This document shows positions 1-9,576 of a stretch of DNA of 43,087 bases, piece after piece. Source of the stretch: Bacteroidales bacterium (lineage in GTDB: Bacteria > Bacteroidota > Bacteroidia > Bacteroidales > P3); NCBI GenBank assembly GCA_017522065.1, contig JAFXAD010000034.1:1-43087 (forward strand), given 5' to 3'. The translations under genes and the position numbers were made by a program. Numbering within the stretch: position 1 is the first letter of the stretch; every line of letters begins with the position of its first letter. Under the pieces are notes generated by a model. That model did no database searches, was not told where the DNA came from, and was given only the letters and a program-made list of their open reading frames with translations.

Positions 1-2624
1 AACCCAAAGTCAAAAACACCCTTATCCACATCGGCGCAATCGTCGTAATGTTCATCGTTTCCTGCATCTACTTCTCGCCAGCCCTCAGCGGCGACGTTGT
101 CGTTCAGGGCGATATGCAGAAAGCCGATGCCATGGCTCATGCACAAAGAGCCGTTGCCGACTCAACAGGCTCAATACCAAACTGGAACCCTGCCATGTTC
201 AGCGGAATGCCTGGCTATCAAACCGCCGTGCAGCCACAGAAATCCATCTTCACCCCCCTCAAAGCGATACTTATTCTTCGTCCGTTGGGACTTGAGAGGA
301 ATATTGGCGTACTATGGTTGTATCTCATCGGCTTCTATGTTGCGATGATTGCCTTTGGATGCAACCCGTGGCTATCCCTCTTCGGCGCTTTGGCATTCGG
401 ATTAGGCAGCTACAATATAATAATTGTCGAGGCTGGCCACATCACCAAGGCATGGTCCATGGCTATGATTGCACCGGTTCTTGCCGGCATGGTACTCTGT
501 CTGAGGGCCGCCAAGGGCGACGATAACCGCCCCGTATGGCGACGCATAATTTGGGGCGCAGTACTGTTTACCATAGCTTTAGGACTTCAAATAACATTCA
601 ATCACATACAGATAACCTTCTACACCGCCTTAGGCGGAATCATAGTCGGACTGACATATCTCCCCTATGCTATTAAGGAGAAATGGTTTCCTCGCTTCCT
701 GGTCTCTGTCGGCATTCTCGTCGTCGGCTGCCTTTTCGCTGCAGGAAGCAATTACAGACACCTGTCTGTCAACCAAGAATACGCCAAATCAACCATGCGT
801 GGCGGAAGCGAAATAACCGTAACGCCGCATGATATCGGCCTCGAATCACCCTCGCAAACCGAAGCCACACAGACTGGCGGACTCGACATCAACTACGCCT
901 TCAGCTGGAGCTATGGCGTAGGCGAAACCTACACCTTGCTCGTCCCTGGTGCCATGGGTGGCGGCTCGGGCGAGCGTGTCGCCGAAGACAGCGAATGGAC
1001 ACGAAGAACCGGACAACGGCAAGCACCTCTCTATTGGGGCGACCAGCCCTTCACATCCGGACCTGTCTATTTCGGCGCCATCGTATTCTTCCTCTTTGTC
1101 CTCGGATGCATCGTCGTCAAAGGACCCGAACGCTGGTGGATAATCGCTGCCACATCACTCGCAATTCTCATGTCGTGGGGACGGCACTTCCTGCCTCTCA
1201 ACGAGTTCCTCTTCAACACCCTGCCGCTCTACAACAAATTCCGCACCCCCTCCATGGCCCTCGTGCTCGCCAACGTATGCATGGCTATCATGGCAACACT
1301 GACACTGAAAACCATCATTGAATCACTGCGGAAAAAAGACTCTAAAGTGGCCGACTACGACACTCGCAAACGCCTCAACCGTGCTCTTTATTGGGCCGGA
1401 GGAATCATCGGCGGCATCATCCTTGTCGGACTCATAACGGCAAAAAGCAAACTCACATTCATGGGTCCTGGCGACGAACAATACAAAGCCATGCTCGGCG
1501 ACCAATGGCCTATGTTCCAGTCAATGCTCGTCGACACGCGAAAAGACCTCTTCGTCCGCGACTCATGGCGATCGTTGGCTTTCGTGGCACTGGCTTTCGT
1601 AACACTGTGGCTCTTCGTCAACGACAAAATCAAAAAAGCAGGCCTCGCCATTTCCCTGCTCGCAGTCTTTACCGTTATCGACTTGTGGGGCGTCGACAGA
1701 CGATACCTCAACAACGACAATTTCTCCGACCCTAACCGCCTGACGCTGCACCGCACACCCTCCGAGCAGCAACTTGACCAGACAGCTGCAGCAAACAACG
1801 ACAGAGACTATCGTGTCTACGACCTGACCGTCAACACATTCAACGATTCCCGACCCAGTGCTTTCCACAATGAGATTGGCGGATACAGCGCTGCAAAACT
1901 TCGCCGCTACCAAGACCTCATCGACTTCTACCTCGGAAGCCAAAAACTGTACAACTACATCAACAGCTGTCAAATTGGAATGAACGGCTCAACCGGCTCC
2001 TATCCTCTGCTTTCGGTCAACGAGCCATATCCGGTACTCGACATGCTCAATGCACGCTATCTGATGCTCAACCTCCAACAGAACCAACCGACACCAGTCC
2101 GACGCACATCGGCTCTCGGCAACTGCTGGTTCGTCGAAGAAATCAAGCTTGTCGACAACGCCAATGCCGAAATACTGGCTCTGAACGATTTCGACCCCTA
2201 CAGAACTGCCATCGTCGACAAATCGAAGTTCAATGTTGATCCTGCCCAAGTGACTGCTCCTCGCGACAGCAGCGAATACATCGCTCTCGTTCACACCTAC
2301 CCGCAAACGCCCGACCAGCTCACCTACTCCACCCACACCAACACCAGCCGCTTGGCTGTATTGTCCGAGGTCTATTACGAACCCGACTGGCGGGCATATA
2401 TCGACGGCAAACCAGCCGATTACATCAGAGCCAACTATATTCTCCGCGCCATAATAGTTCCGGCAGGCGACCATACCGTCACGTTTGTCAACGAAGCTCC
2501 CACGCTCCACCGACTCGACACCATGACGCTCATCATCTCTATTGTTCTGCTGATTGCCATAGCCGGAGCTCTGGTTCTTGTTTACAGAAAAAAAGAGAAA
2601 GACATTCCGCAGCAAAAAGAATAA
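1..2624 (+). CDS. YfhO family membrane protein (5' truncated by window edge)
   Basis: Large polytopic inner-membrane protein of the YfhO family. Bacillus YfhO takes part in glycosylation of lipoteichoic acid; the role in Bacteroidota, which lack that polymer, is not established. The frame is open from base 3, and the residues before the first ATG (base 48) already read as the first membrane segment (LIHIGAIVV then MFIVSCIYF), so the true start lies upstream of the window. About 860 residues are visible: many hydrophobic segments across the first ~550, a soluble region at roughly 560-820, and a last membrane helix before a lysine-rich tail. The early QGDMQKAD stretch fits the conserved N-terminal loop of the family. 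It ends in a strong terminator. The family call is fairly sure; the substrate is unknown. Confidence 0.85.
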   Translation, partial: PKVKNTLIHIGAIVVMFIVSCIYFSPALSGDVVVQGDMQKADAMAHAQRAVADSTGSIPNWNPAMFSGMPGYQTAVQPQKSIFTPLKAILILRPLGLERNIGVLWLYLIGFYVAMIAFGCNPWLSLFGALAFGLGSYNIIIVEAGHITKAWSMAMIAPVLAGMVLCLRAAKGDDNRPVWRRIIWGAVLFTIALGLQITFNHIQITFYTALGGIIVGLTYLPYAIKEKWFPRFLVSVGILVVGCLFAAGSNYRHLSVNQEYAKSTMRGGSEITVTPHDIGLESPSQTEATQTGGLDINYAFSWSYGVGETYTLLVPGAMGGGSGERVAEDSEWTRRTGQRQAPLYWGDQPFTSGPVYFGAIVFFLFVLGCIVVKGPERWWIIAATSLAILMSWGRHFLPLNEFLFNTLPLYNKFRTPSMALVLANVCMAIMATLTLKTIIESLRKKDSKVADYDTRKRLNRALYWAGGIIGGIILVGLITAKSKLTFMGPGDEQYKAMLGDQWPMFQSMLVDTRKDLFVRDSWRSLAFVALAFVTLWLFVNDKIKKAGLAISLLAVFTVIDLWGVDRRYLNNDNFSDPNRLTLHRTPSEQQLDQTAAANNDRDYRVYDLTVNTFNDSRPSAFHNEIGGYSAAKLRRYQDLIDFYLGSQKLYNYINSCQIGMNGSTGSYPLLSVNEPYPVLDMLNARYLMLNLQQNQPTPVRRTSALGNCWFVEEIKLVDNANAEILALNDFDPYRTAIVDKSKFNVDPAQVTAPRDSSEYIALVHTYPQTPDQLTYSTHTNTSRLAVLSEVYYEPDWRAYIDGKPADYIRANYILRAIIVPAGDHTVTFVNEAPTLHRLDTMTLIISIVLLIAIAGALVLVYRKKEKDIPQQKE

Positions 2625-2659
2625 TCGGCTCATAACCGCTCCGGTTCTGCAGCGAACAT

Positions 2660-2722
2660 AAAGCCAAGCCTTGACCCGCACACAAAGCACCTCACGTCAA
2701 GGCTTGGCTTTTATTTATTTAT
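2660..2722. terminator. Strong intrinsic terminator after the YfhO gene
   Basis: A perfect 16-bp inverted repeat (arms 2660-2675 and 2696-2711, core AAGCCAAGCCTTGAC) with a 20-nt loop is followed by a T-rich run. It begins 36 bases after the YfhO stop codon and separates that gene from the peptidase promoter at 2767. The loop is longer than usual for an intrinsic terminator, but the stem is perfect. Confidence 0.8.
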
Positions 2723-2766
2723 ATTTTTTTAATTATATGCTTTAGTATTTTTTACAAAAAAAATAG

Positions 2767-2775
2767 TATTTTTGC
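2767..2775 (+). promoter_or_regulatory. Bacteroides-type -7 promoter element for the S8 peptidase
   Basis: TATTTTTGC matches the TAnnTTTGC consensus recognised by the primary sigma factor of Bacteroidota and lies 22 bases before the start codon. The region upstream is a run of A and T with no clear -33 TTTG. The position after the terminator makes it the likely promoter of the peptidase and perhaps of the whole downstream run to 9542. Confidence 0.6.
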
Positions 2776-2797
2776 AGTTTGAATTAAATATCACCCA

Positions 2798-4984
2798 ATG
2801 AAGAAATTTGTATTTTCACTATTCTTTTTCAGTGCCCTATTTGCTGTGGCACAGAATAAAAGCACTATCGAAACAAAAGCTTTGATACGTGATTACAGCA
2901 AAGCAAAAAGTGTAGAAGGCATGTCGCAAACGCTGCTAAGCCGTTTGCCGATACGTCAAACACCAAAGGGACCGGCCATCGGCGTACTCGCCAAAGTCGA
3001 CAACCGTTTCGATGCCGAAACTCTCAAGCGCGATGGCATCAACATCACTTCCCGTGTGGCTGACATTGTGGCAATGAATGTGCCTCTTCATAAACTCGAG
3101 TCTCTCGAATCCGTCCCCGGCATCGTGCTCTTCTCCGTGGCTCACCGTGCTGCACCGATGATGGACGACACACGATTCGACACCCACACCGACAGCATCC
3201 AGGCTGGAGTCGGTGTGCCCATGCCCTTCAACGGTAGCGGTGTCCTGATAGGTATAACCGACTGGGGTTTCGACTACAGACACCCCAACCTGAACCCCAA
3301 AAGCAACCCTCGCATCCTTAGGGCTTGGGACCAGTTCAAACTTTCCGGACCCGCACCGCAGGGATTCGATTACGGTACTGAATACAAAACTTACGACGAA
3401 CTCAGAGCCGCCAACTGCGACACCGCCGGCCTCTACGGATACGCAACCCATGGCACTCACGTGGCTGGCATCTGCGGCGGCAAAGGCACCAGCTCCGGAC
3501 AAGCTATCGGACAGGCACCTGGTGCTCAATTCCTTCTGGGTTCATGGTACCTCGACGAACCGTCGTGGCTCGACCAGGTCGCTTGGATGTATGGCGTTGC
3601 CAAAAGCGAAAACAAACGCCTCGTCATCAACAGCAGCTGGGGCATGTACACCTTCAGCACTCTCGACGGCACCTCGCTGCTGAGCCAGGCCATCAACTCC
3701 TACTCCGACTCGGGCGTGGTTTTTGTGACAAGCGGCGGAAACAACGGCGACGTCAACTACCACATCCAACACACTTTCGAAAGCGACGTTGACACGCTGG
3801 GTTCGGTGGCATCCTACTACGGCAGCGGCATCGGACAGGGCCTCATTTACTGGGGCGAACCCTATGGCTCGGAAGGCTATGGCAATTTCAAAGCCGCCTT
3901 CGCCCTCGTCAACAAATCCGACAACTCCCAAGTCTACTTCTCACCCATGTTCAACACTGCCGACGACATCATCTTTACCGAATCCTACATCGTGGCAGGC
4001 TCCGACACCATTCACTACGACATCATGACCGAGAGCGCAAACCCGCTCGACAATCGTCCCCATGCGCTTCTCAACGTAGGCAAAGACAACGACTACAACC
4101 TCGTCATGCTGTGCTATGCCGATTCCGGCACAACGGTCAACGTATGGAATATGGCCAACATAGCCAACGGCGCCGGCAACATGGGCTGCAACTTTACCGG
4201 AACCGACATCCTCTCGTGCATAAGCGGCGACTACTACTACGGCATTGGCGAACCTGCATGCGCTGAGAAAACAATCAGTGTGGCCGCGCACGACGCCGAC
4301 CGCATCAAAAACGGCGTTTTCACCCCCGGCACATTGGCTTACTTCTCCAGCTACGGCCCTACTCTCGACGGAAGAATGAAACCCGAAATATCGGCTCCTG
4401 GCTACAACGTCGTCTCCTCCGTTTCTTCGTGGAGCGACGAACTCTCAAACTATCCGGCTGTCTATGAAGCCATGTCTGGTGGCAGACGATACACCTGGGC
4501 AAGAATGAGCGGCACCTCAATGTCGTCGCCTGCCGTTACAGGAATCGTGGCTCTAATGCTGCAAGCCAACCCGTATCTCACTGTCGACCAAATCCGTGAA
4601 ATCATCTTTACCACAGCCCGCAACGACAACATGACTGGTCCGCTGATCCAGAACGACAGCATGAGCATTCGCTGGGGTCATGGCAAAATCGACGCTCTGA
4701 GGGCTGTAAATGCCGCCTATGACAAACTGTCTGTCAGCCAGGCCGCCGAAATAACTCCTCAGCTGGTCGTCTTCCCCAATCCTACAGCCGATTTCGTCAC
4801 TGTGCGTACTGGCTCAAATATGCCGCAACCTGTCGAAATCTTCACCATCGACGGTCGTAAAGTCATGCAGACCACCCTGTCTGGCGAAAACATCATCGAC
4901 TTGAGCAGCCTCAGCAAAGGCGTATACTTCTTGCGCGTAAGCAACAGCTCAAGCATCCGTACAGCCAAAATTGTCAAAAACTGA
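2798..4984 (+). CDS. Secreted subtilisin-like serine peptidase (S8) with T9SS sorting domain
   Basis: A 728-residue exported protease. An N-terminal signal peptide (KKFVFSLFFFSALFAVAQ) is followed by a pro-region to about residue 130. The S8 catalytic triad is visible as Asp155 (GITDWGFDYRHP), His218 (ATHGTHVAG) and Ser574 (SGTSMSSPAVTG); the oxyanion asparagine is in TSGGNNGD. About 240 residues lie between the asparagine motif and the catalytic serine, so a beta-rich insert probably splits the catalytic domain, as in many Bacteroidota subtilases. The last ~75 residues (FPNPTADFVTV, IDGRKV, GVYFLRV, ending in K-N) form a type A T9SS C-terminal domain, so the protein should cross the outer membrane by type IX secretion and be anchored or released at the surface. 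The substrate is unknown. Confidence 0.92.
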   Translation: MKKFVFSLFFFSALFAVAQNKSTIETKALIRDYSKAKSVEGMSQTLLSRLPIRQTPKGPAIGVLAKVDNRFDAETLKRDGINITSRVADIVAMNVPLHKLESLESVPGIVLFSVAHRAAPMMDDTRFDTHTDSIQAGVGVPMPFNGSGVLIGITDWGFDYRHPNLNPKSNPRILRAWDQFKLSGPAPQGFDYGTEYKTYDELRAANCDTAGLYGYATHGTHVAGICGGKGTSSGQAIGQAPGAQFLLGSWYLDEPSWLDQVAWMYGVAKSENKRLVINSSWGMYTFSTLDGTSLLSQAINSYSDSGVVFVTSGGNNGDVNYHIQHTFESDVDTLGSVASYYGSGIGQGLIYWGEPYGSEGYGNFKAAFALVNKSDNSQVYFSPMFNTADDIIFTESYIVAGSDTIHYDIMTESANPLDNRPHALLNVGKDNDYNLVMLCYADSGTTVNVWNMANIANGAGNMGCNFTGTDILSCISGDYYYGIGEPACAEKTISVAAHDADRIKNGVFTPGTLAYFSSYGPTLDGRMKPEISAPGYNVVSSVSSWSDELSNYPAVYEAMSGGRRYTWARMSGTSMSSPAVTGIVALMLQANPYLTVDQIREIIFTTARNDNMTGPLIQNDSMSIRWGHGKIDALRAVNAAYDKLSVSQAAEITPQLVVFPNPTADFVTVRTGSNMPQPVEIFTIDGRKVMQTTLSGENIIDLSSLSKGVYFLRVSNSSSIRTAKIVKN

Positions 4985-4994
4985 CACACCTCAC

Positions 4995-5957
4995 ATGCTC
5001 CGCATCTTCAAACAAAACACACCAGCCCAAATACTCGTCCTGCTCCTTTCGGCAGCACTACTATGGGCAAAAGCGTTCATCGAGCCGGTGCCGATGGAGG
5101 CGGGCATGCACTTTTCACCACTGTACGACCTACTCTACGAATGGCTCAACACCGCGCCCCGGCTCGCCAGCGCAATAGCACTTGTCCTCGTCATCGCCGA
5201 AGGTATATGGCTCAACATCATTCTTGTCAACTACAAGATTGCCAAAGCCAACAGCCTGATGCCGACCTACTTGTACTTCCTCGCCATGAGCTGGTCTACG
5301 CCAAGTCTGACCATAACGCCAATGCTGATTGTCAACATCATGATTATCTGCGCATGCAGTCAGATGATGTCCGACGGAGCCACAACTCTTAGCGTCAGCA
5401 AAAACTTCAACGCCGCATTCTGCATCGGTATGGCAGCCCTGTGCTACATGCCGGCGCTGTGCTTCATCATCCCTTTCCTTTTCATCTTTGTAACCTACAA
5501 GCTCTACCGATGGCGCGACATCATCGTCGGATTCCTCGGAATCGTGGCACCCTCCATCGTGCTCTTCACATACGCTTTCCTCAAAGACAAGCTCCAGTAC
5601 GACCTGATACTTATCGCCCACGACTTCTCGTCGCTCGACCTCTCGTTTGGCTCCATACCCTTCCTCACGAACCTGCCAGACATGGTTTTCGTCATCATTC
5701 TTGTAGCTTCTCTATTCAATGCCCTCTCAAGTCTAAACGAGAAAACCGTAAACCAACGAATCAACACAACGGTTCTGACGCTACCTCTCCTTGCCTCGAT
5801 TTCTATCATGCTGCTAACCAGTGTCCTCCCCATCGATGCACAACTCATGGCCATTACCTTCGCCTTCACTGCAAACGCTTTTCTCTACACCGAACGCAAA
5901 CGACGCTGGATCAGCGAATCACTTTTCTGGATAATACTCATTGCCGCAATATTATAG
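4995..5957 (+). CDS. Polytopic membrane protein, DUF6427-like
   Basis: About 320 residues with around ten hydrophobic segments, so an inner-membrane protein with no recognised catalytic motif. The pattern (MLRIFKQNTPAQ start, long helices, KLYRWRD loop, short C-terminal helix) fits the DUF6427 family of Bacteroidota. The frame is open from an ATG at 4971 that overlaps the preceding peptidase gene by 14 bases, but the ATG at 4995, just after that gene's stop, fits the family start better and was chosen. It sits 6 bases before rnhB and is probably co-transcribed with its neighbours. Family assignment is from memory of sequence pattern and is moderately sure; function is unknown. Confidence 0.7.
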   Translation: MLRIFKQNTPAQILVLLLSAALLWAKAFIEPVPMEAGMHFSPLYDLLYEWLNTAPRLASAIALVLVIAEGIWLNIILVNYKIAKANSLMPTYLYFLAMSWSTPSLTITPMLIVNIMIICACSQMMSDGATTLSVSKNFNAAFCIGMAALCYMPALCFIIPFLFIFVTYKLYRWRDIIVGFLGIVAPSIVLFTYAFLKDKLQYDLILIAHDFSSLDLSFGSIPFLTNLPDMVFVIILVASLFNALSSLNEKTVNQRINTTVLTLPLLASISIMLLTSVLPIDAQLMAITFAFTANAFLYTERKRRWISESLFWIILIAAIL

Positions 5958-5963
5958 CTCACC

Positions 5964-6563
5964 ATGCTGAAAAACCATTATAAGAAAAACACTCTCGAAG
6001 CCGGCTGCGACGAAGCTGGACGCGGATGCCTTGCGGGTCCCGTATTCGCCGCCGCCGTAATACTGCCGGCAAACTATTCCAACCCTCTGCTTAACGACTC
6101 TAAAAAACTGACCGAACACCAACGCTACACACTTCGCCAACATATCGAAAACGACGCTCTCGCATGGGCTGTGGCCTCTGTCGACAACAACGGCATCGAC
6201 AAAATCAACATCCTTAAAGCCTCCATCCATGCCATGAACCTTGCCATTGCCCAACTAAAAATCACACCCGAATTTATCTTGGTTGACGGCAATCGGTTCG
6301 TCAGCGAATCCGGAATCCCTTTCACATGCATTATCAAGGGAGATGCTCAATACCAATCAATTGCTGCTGCCTCCATACTTGCCAAAACCTACAGGGACGA
6401 CTTCATGTGCGAGCAGCACAAACTCTATCCCCAATACGGTTGGGACTCTAACAAAGGATACCCGACAGCCAAACACTACGACGCTATCTTACAATACGGA
6501 ATAACTCCTCTACACCGACGCTCCTTCAACCTCTACCGGCAGCAAGAACTCTCATTCAACTAA
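5964..6563 (+). CDS. rnhB: Ribonuclease HII
   Basis: Cytoplasmic endonuclease that cuts the RNA strand of RNA/DNA hybrids and starts removal of single ribonucleotides from DNA. The 199-residue length is normal for the family. The signature CDEAGRGCLAGPV places catalytic Asp16 and Glu17 near the N-terminus; the third acidic residue is in LVDGNRF and the fourth in the KTYRDDFM segment. The GYPTAKHYDAI region near the C-terminus is also typical. It begins 6 bases after the membrane-protein gene, consistent with one transcript. Confidence 0.96.
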   Translation: MLKNHYKKNTLEAGCDEAGRGCLAGPVFAAAVILPANYSNPLLNDSKKLTEHQRYTLRQHIENDALAWAVASVDNNGIDKINILKASIHAMNLAIAQLKITPEFILVDGNRFVSESGIPFTCIIKGDAQYQSIAAASILAKTYRDDFMCEQHKLYPQYGWDSNKGYPTAKHYDAILQYGITPLHRRSFNLYRQQELSFN

Positions 6564-6592
6564 ACCACGACAAAAAAATACGATTCTATAAT

Positions 6593-7150
6593 ATGTTTGA
6601 ATTTTTCAAAAGAAAATACCAAGAGCGGCATCTGCGAAACCTCATCACCGAACCTCGCGACAAACGCATTGACAATTGGAACGATATCAAAACCATCGGT
6701 CTCATTTTTACTGTAGGCGATGCCGAACACTGGAACCTTATCCACCGCTTTGTCACAGCACAAGAGTCGCATGGCAAAGAAGTGCACCTCATCGGTTTCC
6801 AAGCTGACAAGTACCCTATCGACTACATCTTCTCGCACACACGCACCATAATATGCCACGAAAAAGAAGATTTCAACTATTTCGGAATCCCTAAGGAAGG
6901 TGTCGTCGACGGATTCACTTCCAAGCATTTCGACCTCGTAATTGACACTACAGTCCAACCCGACTTTTTCGGGAAATATGTGACTGCCGTCACCAACGCG
7001 AACCTTAAAGTCGGATATTCCAACACCGAATCAGAACTCGATGAAGGAACTATGGACATGTACGACATGGCCATAAAAAAATCCGAACCCATGAATCTTA
7101 AAGACTATATCGAGCAAATCGTCAAATATTTGATGATGATCAACAAATAA
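6593..7150 (+). CDS. DUF6913 family cytosolic protein
   Basis: A 185-residue soluble protein with no signal peptide. The pattern, a basic N-terminus (FKRKYQERHLR), then KTIGLIFTVGDAEHW, a central GKEVHLIGF, a FDLVIDTT strand and a C-terminal IEQIVKYL helix, matches DUF6913, found beside dapA in many Bacteroidota. The alternating strands and helices suggest a Rossmann-like alpha/beta fold. Function is unknown; the dapA link is positional only. It lies between rnhB (29 bases) and dapA (50 bases). Confidence 0.75.
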   Translation: MFEFFKRKYQERHLRNLITEPRDKRIDNWNDIKTIGLIFTVGDAEHWNLIHRFVTAQESHGKEVHLIGFQADKYPIDYIFSHTRTIICHEKEDFNYFGIPKEGVVDGFTSKHFDLVIDTTVQPDFFGKYVTAVTNANLKVGYSNTESELDEGTMDMYDMAIKKSEPMNLKDYIEQIVKYLMMINK

Positions 7151-7200
7151 GACAACCCTCATTCAATAAAAAAACAGAAAACATAACATACTTCAACCAC

Positions 7201-8085
7201 ATGACAAAGAAAGATATTTTTTCCGGAACCGGAGTGGCTCTAATCACACCGTTCCGCAAACAGGAGACAATAGATTTCAGTAAATTGGAAGAACTGATTG
7301 ATAATGTAATAACCTCCGGAGTAGACTATATCGTGGCTCTTGGCACTACCAGCGAGGCTGCCACAATGACCGAAAGCGAACGCACGGCACTGCTCCAATT
7401 CATTGTCGACTCCGTCGGCGGACGCCTCCCCATCATGCTTGGCATGGGCGGCAACAACACCCGTGCCGTGACCGACGCCATTGCGCAAACCAATTTCGAC
7501 GGCATCAACGGAATCCTATCCGTCACACCATACTACAACAAGCCTCAGCAACGCGGCCTCATCGACCATTTCAAAAGCATTGCTGACGCCTCGCCGGTGC
7601 CAGTCATTCTGTACAACGTTCCGGGACGCACTTCGTGCAACATGACGGCCGACACGACGCTGCTGCTCGCCAACGAATGCCCTAATATTATAGGTATTAA
7701 AGAAGCTTCCGGAAACCTTGCACAAGTCATGGAAATCTTGCGACGCAAACCGGCATCCTTCAAAGTCATCTCGGGCGACGACTCCCTCACCTTCCCCATG
7801 ATGGCTCTCGGAGCATCAGGCGTCATCTCTGTCATCGCCAACGCACGGCCAAAAGAGATGTCCGACATGGTCCATTTCGCCCTGAAAGGCGATTTCAAGA
7901 AAGCACTGCCTATCCACAACCGTCTGCTGCCTCTTATGAATGCCATTTTCGAGGAAGGCAACCCCGGCGGCATCAAAGCTCTGCTCGAAATCGACGGACG
8001 CATAAACAACATCCTCCGACTGCCTCTAAGCAAAGTCTCCAAAACACTTTACAACAAACTAAAAGAGCTTTCAGCCTGTGAATGA
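7201..8085 (+). CDS. dapA: 4-hydroxy-tetrahydrodipicolinate synthase
   Basis: Condenses pyruvate with aspartate semialdehyde, the first committed step to lysine and meso-diaminopimelate for peptidoglycan. The 294-residue TIM-barrel protein shows the family marks in order: GVALITPF, the GTTSEAATM threonine pair near residue 50, YYNKP at 111, the proton-relay Tyr138 in YNVPGRTS with Arg143, the Schiff-base Lys167 in IIGIKEASGN, and GDDSLTFPMMALGASGVISV. The downstream thioesterase gene overlaps its last 8 bases, implying translational coupling. Confidence 0.97.
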   Translation: MTKKDIFSGTGVALITPFRKQETIDFSKLEELIDNVITSGVDYIVALGTTSEAATMTESERTALLQFIVDSVGGRLPIMLGMGGNNTRAVTDAIAQTNFDGINGILSVTPYYNKPQQRGLIDHFKSIADASPVPVILYNVPGRTSCNMTADTTLLLANECPNIIGIKEASGNLAQVMEILRRKPASFKVISGDDSLTFPMMALGASGVISVIANARPKEMSDMVHFALKGDFKKALPIHNRLLPLMNAIFEEGNPGGIKALLEIDGRINNILRLPLSKVSKTLYNKLKELSACE

Positions 8086-8500
8086 TTTGACTCAGACAGC
8101 ACGTTCCGTCTTCGCCAACGACCTCTACGCCACATCGGTTACCGGTATCGTCATCGATTCGGTCGAACCTCATTCGGCAGTTTGCAGCCTTCAACTCAAC
8201 GGCTCGCATCGCAATGCCAAAGGGGCTGTCATGGGTGGCGTTCTCTTCACTCTGGCCGACTTCGCTTTCGCCGTGGCTGCCAATACTTCCGACCTTGAAG
8301 CGGACAACAAAAGCCCTCATCTCTCGTGGGTCTCCACCTCTTCCAACATACACTTTCTCTCGGCTACCAAAGGCTCTCGGCTGAAAGCAACAGCACACTG
8401 CGTCAGGCAAGGACGGACCAACGCCCTGTACCAAATCGACATCGTCGACGACCTCGACAAGCACATTGCTCTCATAACCACTTCCGGAACGCACGTCTGA
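8078..8500 (+). CDS. PaaI/hotdog-fold thioesterase
   Basis: A 140-residue single-domain hotdog protein, probably an acyl-CoA thioesterase of the PaaI/YdiI type. The core motif GAVMGGVLFTLADFAFAVAA holds the acidic residue (Asp of LADFA) expected in this subgroup, followed by SSNIHFLSATKGSRLKATA. Start is GTG at 8078, inside the last codons of dapA; no better ATG lies nearby. The substrate cannot be read from sequence. The overlap with dapA looks like coupling, but no metabolic link to lysine synthesis is evident. Confidence 0.85.
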   Translation: MNDLTQTARSVFANDLYATSVTGIVIDSVEPHSAVCSLQLNGSHRNAKGAVMGGVLFTLADFAFAVAANTSDLEADNKSPHLSWVSTSSNIHFLSATKGSRLKATAHCVRQGRTNALYQIDIVDDLDKHIALITTSGTHV

Positions 8501-8564
8501 CCTAATATCATCATCACAACAATTCGCGCCCTCTTCAAGCCGTACAACTACAACTACCAACAGC

Positions 8565-9542
8565 ATGGATCTGACATTCATAGAAAACCTGATTTCTCCG
8601 ATCTACCCTCACTTCAAATCGGCCTACGATTCCATTTCGGCAAGCGATATCCCTATCGTCAACAGCATCAACAGGCATCTCAAAAGCAAGGACGGCAAAC
8701 AGATCCGCCCTATGCTCACCCTGCTCTCGGCTCTTTGCTGCGGCCTGCCTGACGATATACCTCAAGACCACCCCATTTTCAAAATTGCCGCCGCCATCGA
8801 GACTCTTCACTGCAGCACATTGATTCACGACGATGTGATCGACGAGTCCGACACTCGACGTGGCATCGCCACGATAAACAGCCTTTGGAACAACAAAACC
8901 GCTGTCCTGGCTGGCGATTTCTACTTGGCTCAGGTAATGCGTACCATCAACGAAGTTAACGACCAACGCATCACTCACCTCATCAACCTCACCGTCATCA
9001 AGATGTGCGAAGGGGAACTGCTCCAACTTCAGCAGACCAACCACCTCTATGGCGACAAGTCGACGTACTTCCAAATCATACAGCGTAAAACGGCTATCTT
9101 TTTGGCTGCCTGCTGCGAAGCCGGAGCAATTTTCGCCTCGGCAGACAGCAAAACGCTGAATGACGCCCACACCTTCGGACTCAATCTCGGAATGGCTTTC
9201 CAAATCCGCGACGACATTCTCGACTACTACCCGACTGCCGTCACAGGCAAACCCCAAGGCAACGACCTGCGCGAACACAAATGCACTCTGCCTTTGATTA
9301 TTACGCTTCAGAACGCTCCAGACGACATCAAGAAGAACATCATGTCGCTTCTTGAACACGACGTGATTACCGACAGTGCTGTAGAAACCATATCCGCCTA
9401 CGTGAACGCGTACGGAATAGAATCCGCCGCCGAGACCTTGGAACTCTATATTGATATGGCAATGCAGTCTCTCAACAACCTGCCCGACAATAAATTCCGT
9501 TCTGCGCTCCAATCCCTGTCACTGAAACTGAAAGAAAAATAA
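8565..9542 (+). CDS. Polyprenyl (long-chain all-trans) diphosphate synthase
   Basis: Adds isopentenyl diphosphate units to an allylic diphosphate, probably to make the side chain of menaquinone. The 325-residue protein has both aspartate-rich motifs of the trans-prenyltransferase family: LIHDDVIDESDTRRG near residue 90 and FQIRDDILDYY near residue 217, plus SKDGKQIRPML (the FARM-type basic site upstream). The short first motif (DDxxD) and the length fit octaprenyl/nonaprenyl synthases rather than farnesyl synthase; chain length cannot be fixed by eye. It lies 64 bases after the thioesterase gene. Confidence 0.9.
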   Translation: MDLTFIENLISPIYPHFKSAYDSISASDIPIVNSINRHLKSKDGKQIRPMLTLLSALCCGLPDDIPQDHPIFKIAAAIETLHCSTLIHDDVIDESDTRRGIATINSLWNNKTAVLAGDFYLAQVMRTINEVNDQRITHLINLTVIKMCEGELLQLQQTNHLYGDKSTYFQIIQRKTAIFLAACCEAGAIFASADSKTLNDAHTFGLNLGMAFQIRDDILDYYPTAVTGKPQGNDLREHKCTLPLIITLQNAPDDIKKNIMSLLEHDVITDSAVETISAYVNAYGIESAAETLELYIDMAMQSLNNLPDNKFRSALQSLSLKLKEK

Positions 9543-9576
9543 TAAATAAAGTACTAAATAATAAAAAACCATTAAA

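Noticed and set aside
22-30. Perfect DnaA box TTATCCACA
   Set aside because: A single copy inside the coding sequence of the YfhO gene; the codons explain it and no cluster surrounds it.
2660-2722. Terminator hairpin as a mobile-element end
   Set aside because: The long perfect repeat is single in the window, directly follows a stop codon and is followed by a T-rich run, so a terminator explains it.
8535-9512. Minus-strand open frame of 325 codons
   Set aside because: Antisense shadow of the polyprenyl synthase gene, which has both aspartate-rich motifs.
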